The notes under the pieces: generated by a model | What the model saw: the letters and a program-made list of their open reading frames with translations, nothing else | Database searches by the model: none | Told to the model about the DNA's origin: nothing | Program-made: the position numbers and the translations under genes | NCBI GenBank assembly: GCA_003343605.1 | Contig: QAKW01000089.1 | Span: 1 to 14,620, forward strand | Direction: 5' to 3' | Source: Clostridiales bacterium | GTDB taxonomy: Bacteria; Bacillota; Clostridia; Oscillospirales; QAKW01 | DNA: 14,620 bases | Shown here: positions 7,327 to 13,138 of the stretch, piece after piece | How the letters are laid out: the number at the start of each line of letters is the position of its first letter | Position numbering within the stretch: the first letter of the stretch is position 1

Positions 7327-8172
7327 ATGAAACAGCGCATTATTGCCTTACTATGTATACTGGTGATGGTATTTTCTTTATCGTCCTGCAGCCATATGAC
7401 CTTTGAAGATGATCCAACCGGCGAGGTGGCCACTGCGGATACGCCGGTAGAAAAGGAAGAGAAGGAGCCCCAGGTACCGCAGCAGGGGAGTTCTCAGCCT
7501 AAAAAGGTAGAGGCCGCGGCGCAGAAAATCAAGGAGCAGGTAAAGCTGCCGGAAAATAACCTGCTGCAGATAGCGGAATCCAAGACGGAAACCGATGAGG
7601 ATCCGGCGCCCGAAGATCCGGATCCCGCCCCGCCTGCGGAGGATGAACCGGCCGAAGATCCGGATCCCGCCGAAGAGCTGCCCCCGGCGCCGGATCCGTT
7701 GGTGGTGATCGATCGGATCATCATGCCGGCGGAGCTGCTTCCGGCCTTGCTTGGCGAAAATCAGGATCTCAATGCCTTTTGCAAGAAAAACGGGTTTATT
7801 TCCGCTTCTTATCTGGAGGACGGCAGCCTTGCCGTGCTGATCGAGCAGGAAACCCGCAAATTAGAGCTGGCCATCATGCAGGAAAGCCTGAAGCAGCTGC
7901 TGGATTCTTTTACGACTGATGATATGAGCCTGTTTTTCAATAATATCCGGTATACGGATGATTTCAGCAAAATTCAGATTTACGCCAATCCGGTCAATTA
8001 CCAGTATATCGAATCGGAGATTGATCAGCTGAACGCGGTGATCTTTGCCTTTGCGGTTGTTTGCCAGATTTATGCACAGCAGGAAATTCAATGCGAAATT
8101 TTTTACCTGAATATGGTAACCAGCCAGACGCTGCATCATTCCACCTGGCGAGATTATTTGATCTATTCATAA
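7327..8172 (+). CDS. Lipoprotein of unknown function, tandem paralogue A
   Basis: A 281-residue secreted lipoprotein. A basic N-terminus and hydrophobic segment end in the lipobox LSSC, making Cys21 the lipidated residue, so the protein is anchored on the outer face of the membrane. Residues 22-125 are a low-complexity acidic and proline-rich linker with repeated D/E-P units, interrupted by a short amphipathic stretch (60-82). Residues about 126-281 form a folded-looking domain with NGFISA (155-160), DGS (165-167), LKQLLDSFTTDDM (188-200), IRYTDDFSKI (207-216) and a terminal W-x-DY. The next gene encodes the same architecture and motifs. I do not recognise the domain. AAAGGGGG (7311-7318) lies 8 nt before ATG 7327. 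The gene has its own promoter and terminator. Confidence 0.85.
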   Translation: MKQRIIALLCILVMVFSLSSCSHMTFEDDPTGEVATADTPVEKEEKEPQVPQQGSSQPKKVEAAAQKIKEQVKLPENNLLQIAESKTETDEDPAPEDPDPAPPAEDEPAEDPDPAEELPPAPDPLVVIDRIIMPAELLPALLGENQDLNAFCKKNGFISASYLEDGSLAVLIEQETRKLELAIMQESLKQLLDSFTTDDMSLFFNNIRYTDDFSKIQIYANPVNYQYIESEIDQLNAVIFAFAVVCQIYAQQEIQCEIFYLNMVTSQTLHHSTWRDYLIYS

Positions 8173-8177
8173 GGCTG

Positions 8178-8211
8178 AATTGCCCGCAACAACCGTTTGC
8201 GGGCAATTTTT
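8178..8211 (+). terminator. Intrinsic terminator after lipoprotein A
   Basis: A perfect 12-bp stem (8178-8189 with 8197-8208) has a 7-nt loop and a T run to 8211, beginning 5 nt after the stop codon. Confidence 0.92.
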
Positions 8212-8235
8212 GCAACTTTGGAAAATAAGTTCATG

Positions 8236-8264
8236 TTGACTAATGCGAAAAAAATATGTATACT
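8236..8264 (+). promoter_or_regulatory. Sigma-A promoter for lipoprotein B
   Basis: TTGACT (8236-8241) and TATACT (8259-8264) are separated by 17 bp. The predicted start of transcription, near 8271, coincides with the left arm of the inverted repeat at 8272. Confidence 0.85.
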
Positions 8265-8271
8265 ATTATTG

Positions 8272-8307
8272 TGCGCAGATTTCAAAAACGAAAATTTTGC
8301 CTGCGCA
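8272..8307 (+). repeat. Possible 5'-end stem-loop in the lipoprotein B leader
   Basis: TGCGCAG (8272-8278) pairs perfectly with CTGCGCA (8301-8307) across a 22-nt AT-rich loop. Because the transcript should begin at about 8271, this would fold at the very 5' end of the mRNA, where such stems often protect against decay. It ends 10 nt before the ribosome binding site. Confidence 0.45.
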
Positions 8308-8331
8308 TAGTATATAAAGGGGGCGTAGAGT

Positions 8332-9306
8332 ATGAAACGATGGATTGCCGGATTTCTCTGCATGATGCTGCTGCTTGGCTTCGCGGCGTGCGGCCGGCCT
8401 TCTGCGGGTATTACCGGAGATGATCCTTCCGGCGATGATGTTGCCGTTCCGGAAACGCCGTCTGAAAAAGAAGAACAGCCCAAGAAAACAACCGGTAAGG
8501 TTTCAACGCCAAAAAAAGTGCAGCAGGCGGTTGAAAACCTTGTAAACAATATGGTAAACATGCCAGGTGTTCAGATCGGAGATTCTTCTTCGCAGGAAAC
8601 GCCGGCCGAGCCGGAAACCCCACAGGTTCCGGGCAATACGGAAACACCGAATGTGCCGGAAACGCCGGAGCAGAATCCTGGTGAAAGCGATCAGCCTTCG
8701 GAGCAGCCGGAAAATCCGGAACAGTCGGGGAACACGGAGCAGCCGGAAACCCCGCAGGATCCGAATGCACCCGGCGGCGAAGAGCAGGAGCAACCGGAAA
8801 ATCCGGAAAAGCCCGGCAACGGAGAAGAGACGGAGCCGGATCCAAACGAAGAGATCACGATCCTGATCCCGGCGATCTGCTTTAAAAATTCAGATATGAG
8901 CGCTTTCAACCCGGAAGGGTATTGCCTGCTCAACGGATTTATTTCAGCAGAGCTGAATGCCGATGGCTCTGTTCAGGTTGTGATGACCCGTGCGCGCCAG
9001 CAGGAGATGATCAAGGAAACCAAAGACCGCCTGATCAAGCTGCTGAATGGAACAACCAAGGATGAAATGAGCGAATATATTAAATCGGTTCAGTATACGA
9101 CTGATTTCAGCAAGATCAGCCTGTTTGTTTATCCGGATCAATATAAGGAATTTAAAACGGCCATTCCAATGCTCAATTCCGAGATTTACCTGACCGCTGT
9201 TTTGTATCAGACGGTATGTGAAGAACCCGTACGCTGCAGCATCACTTATTATAACGCAGCAACCAATGAAATTCTGGAGCAGTCTGCCTGGTCAGATTAT
9301 TCCTGA
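8332..9306 (+). CDS. Lipoprotein of unknown function, tandem paralogue B
   Basis: A 324-residue lipoprotein with lipobox GFAAC, so Cys20 is the lipidated residue. Residues about 85-173 are a long linker of imperfect PETP, PENPE and EQPE units, able to span the cell wall. The C-terminal domain (about 174-324) matches the preceding gene block by block: NGFISA (201-206), DGS (211-213), LIKLLNGTTKDEM (234-246), VQYTTDFSKI (253-262), a shared Cys (C302 here, C256 there) and the terminal W-x-DY. The short K-K-V segment at 61-63 also matches. The pair therefore arose by duplication, with the linker diverging most. Function is unknown; a surface sensor or wall-associated role is only a guess. AAAGGGGG (8317-8324) precedes ATG 8332. 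Confidence 0.85.
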   Translation: MKRWIAGFLCMMLLLGFAACGRPSAGITGDDPSGDDVAVPETPSEKEEQPKKTTGKVSTPKKVQQAVENLVNNMVNMPGVQIGDSSSQETPAEPETPQVPGNTETPNVPETPEQNPGESDQPSEQPENPEQSGNTEQPETPQDPNAPGGEEQEQPENPEKPGNGEETEPDPNEEITILIPAICFKNSDMSAFNPEGYCLLNGFISAELNADGSVQVVMTRARQQEMIKETKDRLIKLLNGTTKDEMSEYIKSVQYTTDFSKISLFVYPDQYKEFKTAIPMLNSEIYLTAVLYQTVCEEPVRCSITYYNAATNEILEQSAWSDYS

Positions 9307-9320
9307 TTGTATTGCAGAAG

Positions 9321-9357
9321 ACAGGCCGGAGCGCGTTTATGCTCCGGCCTGTTTTTT
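9321..9357 (+). terminator. Intrinsic terminator after lipoprotein B
   Basis: A perfect 12-bp GC-rich stem (9321-9332 with 9341-9352) with an 8-nt loop runs straight into a T tract ending at 9357. Confidence 0.94.
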
Positions 9358-9373
9358 GCTGCATGCGGCAGCG

Positions 9374-9403
9374 GTTGAAAAATTCGAATATTTATGGTAT
9401 CAT
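9374..9403 (+). promoter_or_regulatory. Promoter for the glycosyltransferase-acyltransferase-Rrf2 cluster
   Basis: TTGAAA (9374-9379) and TATCAT (9398-9403) have an 18-bp spacer, and the -10 box carries the extended TG (9395-9396). The leader before ATG 9483 is about 73 nt. Confidence 0.7.
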
Positions 9404-9482
9404 AAATAAAGACGTTACAACCGGCAAGCATTTTATTTTTGGTTGTTTACAGTGTTTAAAACAATGAGGGGATTTGCGAAGT

Positions 9483-10628
9483 ATGCGTATAGCCATCATC
9501 TGTGATGTTTTGGGGGAAGAAAATAACGGCACCACAATTGCGGCGATGAACCTGATCCGCAGCCTGAAAGAAAAAGGGCATGAGGTTCGGATCGTTTGTC
9601 CGGATCCGGCGCGCGCCGGGGAGCGGGATTGTTTTCTGGTGCCCACCTATAATCTGGGCCCGCTGAATAATTATGTGGCAAAAAACGGGGTTTCGCTGGC
9701 AAAGCCGGTGCATTCGGTTTTGGAAGAAGCCATAGAAGGCGTTGACGTTGTGCATATTCTGGTGCCGTTTAATCTCGGCCGCGCCGCGGTGAAGCTGGCG
9801 CGGGAACGCGGCATTCCGGTGACAGCCAGCTTTCACTGCCAGGCGGAAAATCTCACCAGCCATCTCTTTCTGATGAATGCCCGGCGCGCCAATAATCTGA
9901 CTTACGACGTATTTTACCGCAATGTCTATCAGTATTGCGCCTGTATTCATTATCCAACGCAGTTTATCTGCGATGTTTTTGAAAAGCGGGTTGGGCCGAC
10001 GCCCCATTATATTATTTCAAACGGCGTCAGCGCGGCTTTTACGCCGGGGAAAGCCACGCGGCCGGCGGAATGGGGGGAGCGGTTCGTTATTCTTTTTACC
10101 GGGCGGTACAGCAAAGAAAAATCACACCGCGTACTGATCGATGCGGTGGCGCAATCGCGCTATAAAGACCGGATCCAGTTGGTTTTTGCCGGGGATGGTC
10201 CGCTGCGGGAGGCTATCCGCGAGCGGGCGGAGCGGAGCGGGATTTTGCCGCCTGTGATGAAGTTTTACGGCCGGGAAGAGCTGATCAATGTGATTCGCTC
10301 CGCCGATCTTTACGTACATCCGGCGGAAATTGAAATTGAAGCGATCGCCTGTCTGGAGGCGATTGCCTGCGGAAAAGTGCCGGTAATTTCCAATTCGCCG
10401 CGCAGCGCAACCCGTTATTTTGCGCTGGGGGAAAATAATTTGTTTCACTGCAACGATCCGGCGGATCTGAAAAAGAAAATCGAATACTGGATGGAGCATC
10501 CTGCAGAGCGGGAAACCTGCAGCCGGGAATACGCGGGTTTTGCGAAGCGGTTTGATTATACGCGCTGTATGGATCAGATGGAAGAAATGCTGCTTGACGC
10601 AGTAAATAAAAAACGCCATGAACGCTAA
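9483..10628 (+). CDS. GT4-family glycosyltransferase, glycolipid type
   Basis: A 381-residue GT-B retaining glycosyltransferase. The N-terminal acceptor domain begins MRIAIICDV with a GTT loop (16-18). The C-terminal donor domain contains TGRYSKEK (206-213), which binds the donor phosphate, GDGP (237-240), and the E-x7-E motif E284/E292 followed by EAIACGKVPVIS. It would transfer sugar from a nucleotide-sugar at the inner membrane face. Its overlap with an acyltransferase gene suggests a lipid acceptor such as diacylglycerol, but the acceptor is inferred. ATG 9483 is preferred over the in-frame TTG 9474 because the Shine-Dalgarno sequence GAGGGGA (9466-9472) is 10 nt from the ATG and only 1 nt from the TTG. 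The 3' end overlaps the next gene by 11 nt. Confidence 0.88.
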   Translation: MRIAIICDVLGEENNGTTIAAMNLIRSLKEKGHEVRIVCPDPARAGERDCFLVPTYNLGPLNNYVAKNGVSLAKPVHSVLEEAIEGVDVVHILVPFNLGRAAVKLARERGIPVTASFHCQAENLTSHLFLMNARRANNLTYDVFYRNVYQYCACIHYPTQFICDVFEKRVGPTPHYIISNGVSAAFTPGKATRPAEWGERFVILFTGRYSKEKSHRVLIDAVAQSRYKDRIQLVFAGDGPLREAIRERAERSGILPPVMKFYGREELINVIRSADLYVHPAEIEIEAIACLEAIACGKVPVISNSPRSATRYFALGENNLFHCNDPADLKKKIEYWMEHPAERETCSREYAGFAKRFDYTRCMDQMEEMLLDAVNKKRHER

Positions 10629-11460
10629 TCGGGTCATTTATTATGAGGATCCGCTCAACGATGATTTTGCAGGCAATCATATCAAACCGCGCCGGGTTGG
10701 AAGAAATTTCAGATTTATCCGGCGTTCCTGCCTGTGGCGGATCCCGGCCTTTCTGCTTTATTATCTGATCGCGATACCGCTGGTTTTTCTGATTTCCAAA
10801 ATCTATCTCGGGGTGCGGATAGAAAACCGCGGTGTGATGAAAAAGGCGGGGAAAAAGGGCTGCTTTCTTTACCTGAACCACACACAGTATCTGGATGCGT
10901 TCATTCCGCCGCTGGTGGCGTTCCCCAAAAAGGCGTATACGGTTGCAAACGCCGACGCGGTTTCGCTGCCGGGCCTCGGGTGGCTGGTTCAGATGCTAGG
11001 CGGCCTGCCGGTGCCCAATGAGCGCGGCGGTCTGCCGGGCTTTATTGCCGCCGTGGAGCAGCGTTTCCGGCAGGGAAATGTTGTTTCCATTTATCCGGAG
11101 GCGCATATCTGGCCGTTTTATACCGGTATTCGCCCGTTCCGGTCCACTTCTTTCCGCTATCCGGCAAAGCTGCAGTGTGCGGTTTTTACTGCGGTCACTA
11201 CCTATCGGAAGCGCCGGGGGCTTTTTTTCTGGATCCGGCGGCCGGGGATGACGATTCGGATCGAGGGTCCCTTTTACCCGGAACACGGGCTGCCTGTGAA
11301 AGCGGCGGCCGCAGATCTGCGGGACCGGGTCTACCGGCAGATGTGTAAAACCTGCGGCCGGGAGGGGAATATCTGCTATATCCGCTATGTGCAGCGGGGA
11401 AAGGAAACGACCGATGATGATATCGACGAAGGGGCGCTATGCGCTGCGGGTAATGATTGA
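10618..11460 (+). CDS. PlsC-type 1-acylglycerol-phosphate (or glycolipid) acyltransferase
   Basis: A 280-residue membrane-associated acyltransferase. A hydrophobic segment (about 43-60) precedes the PlsC/LPLAT domain. The catalytic NHTQYLD gives the H-x4-D motif (H88, D93). The second family motif, normally FPEGT, appears as YPEAHIW (159-165), an altered form seen in some clostridial homologues as far as I recall. It transfers a fatty acyl group to a glycerolipid or glycolipid at the membrane. ATG 10618 lies inside the glycosyltransferase gene and has no good Shine-Dalgarno sequence, so translation is probably coupled. The last 15 or so residues (acidic, then small) are encoded where the frame runs 47 nt into the following regulator gene; that tail is probably not part of the conserved fold. 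Confidence 0.85.
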   Translation: MNANRVIYYEDPLNDDFAGNHIKPRRVGRNFRFIRRSCLWRIPAFLLYYLIAIPLVFLISKIYLGVRIENRGVMKKAGKKGCFLYLNHTQYLDAFIPPLVAFPKKAYTVANADAVSLPGLGWLVQMLGGLPVPNERGGLPGFIAAVEQRFRQGNVVSIYPEAHIWPFYTGIRPFRSTSFRYPAKLQCAVFTAVTTYRKRRGLFFWIRRPGMTIRIEGPFYPEHGLPVKAAAADLRDRVYRQMCKTCGREGNICYIRYVQRGKETTDDDIDEGALCAAGND

Positions 11461-11860
11461 TCTGGCGGAGCATCTGGAAGACGGCTACGTTTCCCTGCGG
11501 GAGATCAGTAAGCGGCAGGATGTTTCGATGAAATATCTGGAAATGATTGTTGGGATTCTGAATAAGGGAGGGCTGCTGAAAAGCCTTCGGGGGCCTTCCG
11601 GGGGCCATTGCCTGGCGCGCCCGGCCGATCAGATCAATGTATACGAGGTGATCCGGCTAACCGAGGGCGGCATTGCGCCGGTAGCCTGCCTGGAAAGCAA
11701 AACACGCTGTAAACGGGCGGATTCCTGCCGCACGCTGCCGATGTGGCGGAATCTCGACGCCCTGATTGCGGGCTATCTTTCCGGAATTAGTATTCTGGAT
11801 CTGGCGGAGGGAAAAATTACGGCGGACCGGCAGCCGCCGGCCTGCGCCGCACAGGAATGA
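11414..11860 (+). CDS. Rrf2-family transcriptional regulator with IscR-like cysteines
   Basis: A 148-residue Rrf2 regulator. It begins MMISTKGRYALRVMIDLA, followed by a winged helix-turn-helix with the recognition segment SMKYLEMIVGILNKGGLL, the wing GPSGGHCLARP and a dimerisation helix. Three cysteines, C92, C99 and C105, lie in the position and nearly the spacing (x6, x5) of the [2Fe-2S] ligands of IscR (x5, x5), so an iron-sulfur or redox input is plausible; the cysteine-metabolism regulator CymR, which lacks such ligands, is the alternative family model. ATG 11414 (or 11417) is chosen because AAAGGA (11400-11405) lies 8 nt upstream; the open frame runs back to 11387 without a site. The gene overlaps the acyltransferase gene by 47 nt. 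Its product could act on the downstream met promoter, but I find no confident operator. Confidence 0.9.
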   Translation: MMISTKGRYALRVMIDLAEHLEDGYVSLREISKRQDVSMKYLEMIVGILNKGGLLKSLRGPSGGHCLARPADQINVYEVIRLTEGGIAPVACLESKTRCKRADSCRTLPMWRNLDALIAGYLSGISILDLAEGKITADRQPPACAAQE

Positions 11861-11879
11861 AAAAAATTTATATTTTCTA

Positions 11880-11909
11880 TTGACAAATATATTTCAAGCG
11901 TGTTATAAT
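11880..11909 (+). promoter_or_regulatory. Consensus promoter of the met leader-metNIQ operon
   Basis: A perfect TTGACA (11880-11885) and perfect TATAAT (11904-11909) have an 18-bp spacer and an extended TG (11901-11902). Such a strong promoter suits control after initiation, as in attenuation. Transcription should begin near 11916. Confidence 0.92.
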
Positions 11910-11937
11910 CGCTACCATACTGAAAGTTTTTGAAAGG

Positions 11938-12040
11938 AGAAAGTGTAATGAGCCGTTTTCAGAACGCGATGATGGATATGATGATGTGCATGCCCGGCAT
12001 GGACACAATTTGTCGCGCTCTGTTCTTCGATACACTTTCT
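11938..12040 (+). promoter_or_regulatory. Long-range pairing across the leader ORF
   Basis: AGAAAGTGTA (11938-11947), spanning from the 3' end of the Shine-Dalgarno sequence to the base before the leader ATG, is perfectly complementary over 10 bases to TACACTTTCT (12031-12040) near the end of the same ORF. Between them a smaller hairpin, CATGC-CCG-GCATG (11989-12001) with flanking TGT/ACA pairs, is possible. If formed, this would hide the leader start site. It is a pairing seen by eye, not a computed fold. Confidence 0.5.
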
Positions 12041-12049
12041 GGATTTTAA
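11948..12049 (+). CDS. Methionine-rich 33-residue leader peptide upstream of metNIQ
   Basis: A 33-codon ORF with a strong Shine-Dalgarno sequence, AAAGGAG (11933-11939), 8 nt before ATG 11948. Eight of its 33 codons are Met; codons 8-18 read MMDMMMCMPGM, seven Met in eleven. The ORF starts about 30 nt into the transcript and ends at TAA 12047-12049. It is followed by a stem-loop over its stop codon, an intrinsic terminator at 12086-12116, and then the gene for a methionine importer ATPase. This is the classic arrangement for a leader peptide whose ribosome stalls when charged Met-tRNA is scarce. The protein itself has no recognised domain. Alternatives are a functional Met-rich micropeptide or a structured RNA that merely contains an ORF. 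Confidence 0.75.
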   Translation: MSRFQNAMMDMMMCMPGMDTICRALFFDTLSGF

Positions 12050-12104
12050 GGCGTTGCTTTAGCAGCAGCTTAAATGATGTTTATGAAACGGGAAGTCGAA
12101 GGGC
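12022..12104 (+). promoter_or_regulatory. Candidate antiterminator pairing with the terminator loop
   Basis: GTTCTTCGAT (12022-12031) can pair with GTCGAAGGGC (12095-12104): seven Watson-Crick and three G-U pairs. The target covers the loop and the edges of both arms of the terminator before metN, so the two structures should compete. The left strand is six codons past the last Met codon, just outside the footprint of a ribosome stalled there. The role is inference. Confidence 0.4.
12046..12073 (+). promoter_or_regulatory. Stem-loop over the leader-peptide stop codon
   Basis: TTAAG (12046-12050) pairs with CTTAA (12069-12073) and, past a 2x2 internal loop, GTTGC (12053-12057) pairs with GCAGC (12062-12066, one G-U) around TTTA. 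A ribosome finishing the leader ORF would melt this stem. Confidence 0.5.
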
Positions 12105-12116
12105 TTCCCGTTTTTT
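12086..12116 (+). terminator. Intrinsic terminator (probable attenuator) before metN
   Basis: A 10-bp stem (12086-12095 AAACGGGAAG with 12104-12113 CTTCCCGTTT) with an 8-nt loop is followed by further Ts to 12116. It lies 36 nt after the leader stop codon and 25 nt before the metN start, with no other promoter visible between. Full termination here would silence metNIQ, so conditional read-through is expected. Confidence 0.88.
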
Positions 12117-12141
12117 GATTTGAAAGGGGGAGAAAAATTCC

Positions 12142-13134
12142 TTGATTGAATTGCAGCAGCTGGGGAAAACATTTTATACCCGAAACGGCCCGGTAGAGGC
12201 CGTGCGGGAGATCAGCCTGAAGATTTGCGACGGCGATATTTTCGGCATTATCGGCCTTTCCGGCGCTGGGAAGAGCACGCTGGTAAGATGCATCAATTTT
12301 TTGGAGCGGCCTACAGAAGGGCGGGTACTGTTCGACGGAACGGATCTGGGCACTCTTTCGGCAAAGCAGCTGCGGGAAAAGCGCAGGCAGATGTCGATGA
12401 TCTTTCAGGGCTTTAATCTGCTCGCGCAGCGCACGGTGCTGCGGAATGTCTGCTTTCCGCTGGAAATTGCGGGAGTCTCCCGCAGGGAGGCGGCTGAAAA
12501 AGCACGGGGGCTGCTGGAGATGGTTGGCCTTTCGGATAAGGAGCAGGCCTATCCCGGGCAGCTTTCCGGCGGGCAGAAGCAGCGGGTGGCCATTGCCCGG
12601 GCGCTGGCAACGGATCCGAAAGTACTGCTGTGCGATGAGGCGACCAGCGCCCTCGACCCCACCACGACGCACGCCATTCTGGAGCTGCTCCAGAATATTA
12701 ACCGGAAACTGGGCGTAACGATTATTGTGATCACCCATGAAATGCGGGTGGTGGAGCAGATCTGCAACCGGGTGGCGGTTTTGGATAACAGCCGGGTTGT
12801 AGAGGAAGGGGCGGTAAAGGATATTTTTCTGGCGCCGCGCTCCAAGATGGCCAAAGCGCTGATCATGCCCGAGAATGCTGCGGTTCGCAGCATCAGCGGC
12901 AGCAAGACCATTCGCATCGTATTCGACGGCAATTCCGCATTTGAGCCGGTTATTTCCAATTTATCGCTGGAATGCCGCGCCGCCGTGAACATTCTGATGG
13001 CGGATACCAAAAACATTGAGGGCCGGGCTTACGGGCAGATGCTGCTGCAGCTTCCGGAAGACGAGGCCGCGGCGGAGCGGATTCGGGATTATCTGAAGCG
13101 GATACGGATCACATTTGAGGAAGGGGAGTTATAA
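12142..13134 (+). CDS. metN: Methionine ABC transporter ATP-binding protein MetN
   Basis: A 330-residue ATPase that drives methionine import with MetI and MetQ. The ABC domain has Walker A GLSGAGKST (38-46), the Q-loop Q89, signature LSGGQ (141-145), Walker B ending D165-E166, and the switch H199. Residues about 250-330 form the NIL (ACT-like) C-terminal domain, which in MetN binds intracellular methionine and inhibits transport. The start is TTG 12142, read as fMet, with AAAGGGGGAG (12123-12132) 9 nt upstream. No in-frame ATG lies nearby. It is the first structural gene after the leader and attenuator; metI follows within a few bases. Confidence 0.96.
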   Translation: MIELQQLGKTFYTRNGPVEAVREISLKICDGDIFGIIGLSGAGKSTLVRCINFLERPTEGRVLFDGTDLGTLSAKQLREKRRQMSMIFQGFNLLAQRTVLRNVCFPLEIAGVSRREAAEKARGLLEMVGLSDKEQAYPGQLSGGQKQRVAIARALATDPKVLLCDEATSALDPTTTHAILELLQNINRKLGVTIIVITHEMRVVEQICNRVAVLDNSRVVEEGAVKDIFLAPRSKMAKALIMPENAAVRSISGSKTIRIVFDGNSAFEPVISNLSLECRAAVNILMADTKNIEGRAYGQMLLQLPEDEAAAERIRDYLKRIRITFEEGEL

Positions 13135-13138
13135 AAAA

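Noticed and set aside
7164..7406. Plus-strand frame overlapping the start of lipoprotein A
   Set aside because: It runs through the promoter at 7239-7267 and overlaps the signal peptide of the real gene in another frame.
7494..7724. Gly/Ser-rich minus-strand frame
   Set aside because: Low-complexity product of the repetitive D/E-P linker codons read backwards.
8411..8933. Several Pro-, Arg- or Ser-rich frames over the lipoprotein B linker
   Set aside because: They are frame shadows of the PETP/PENPE repeats; no independent signals.
9474..9482. TTG start three codons before the glycosyltransferase ATG
   Set aside because: The ribosome site ends 1 nt before it, which is too close; ATG 9483 has proper spacing and the conserved MRIAII start.
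11387..11413. Upstream ATG for the Rrf2 gene
   Set aside because: No ribosome site, and the conserved family start is MISTKGRYA at 11417.
11916..12141. SAM riboswitch or T-box upstream of metN
   Set aside because: I looked for the S-box core and the T-box consensus and saw neither. A covariance-model search would be needed to exclude a divergent class.
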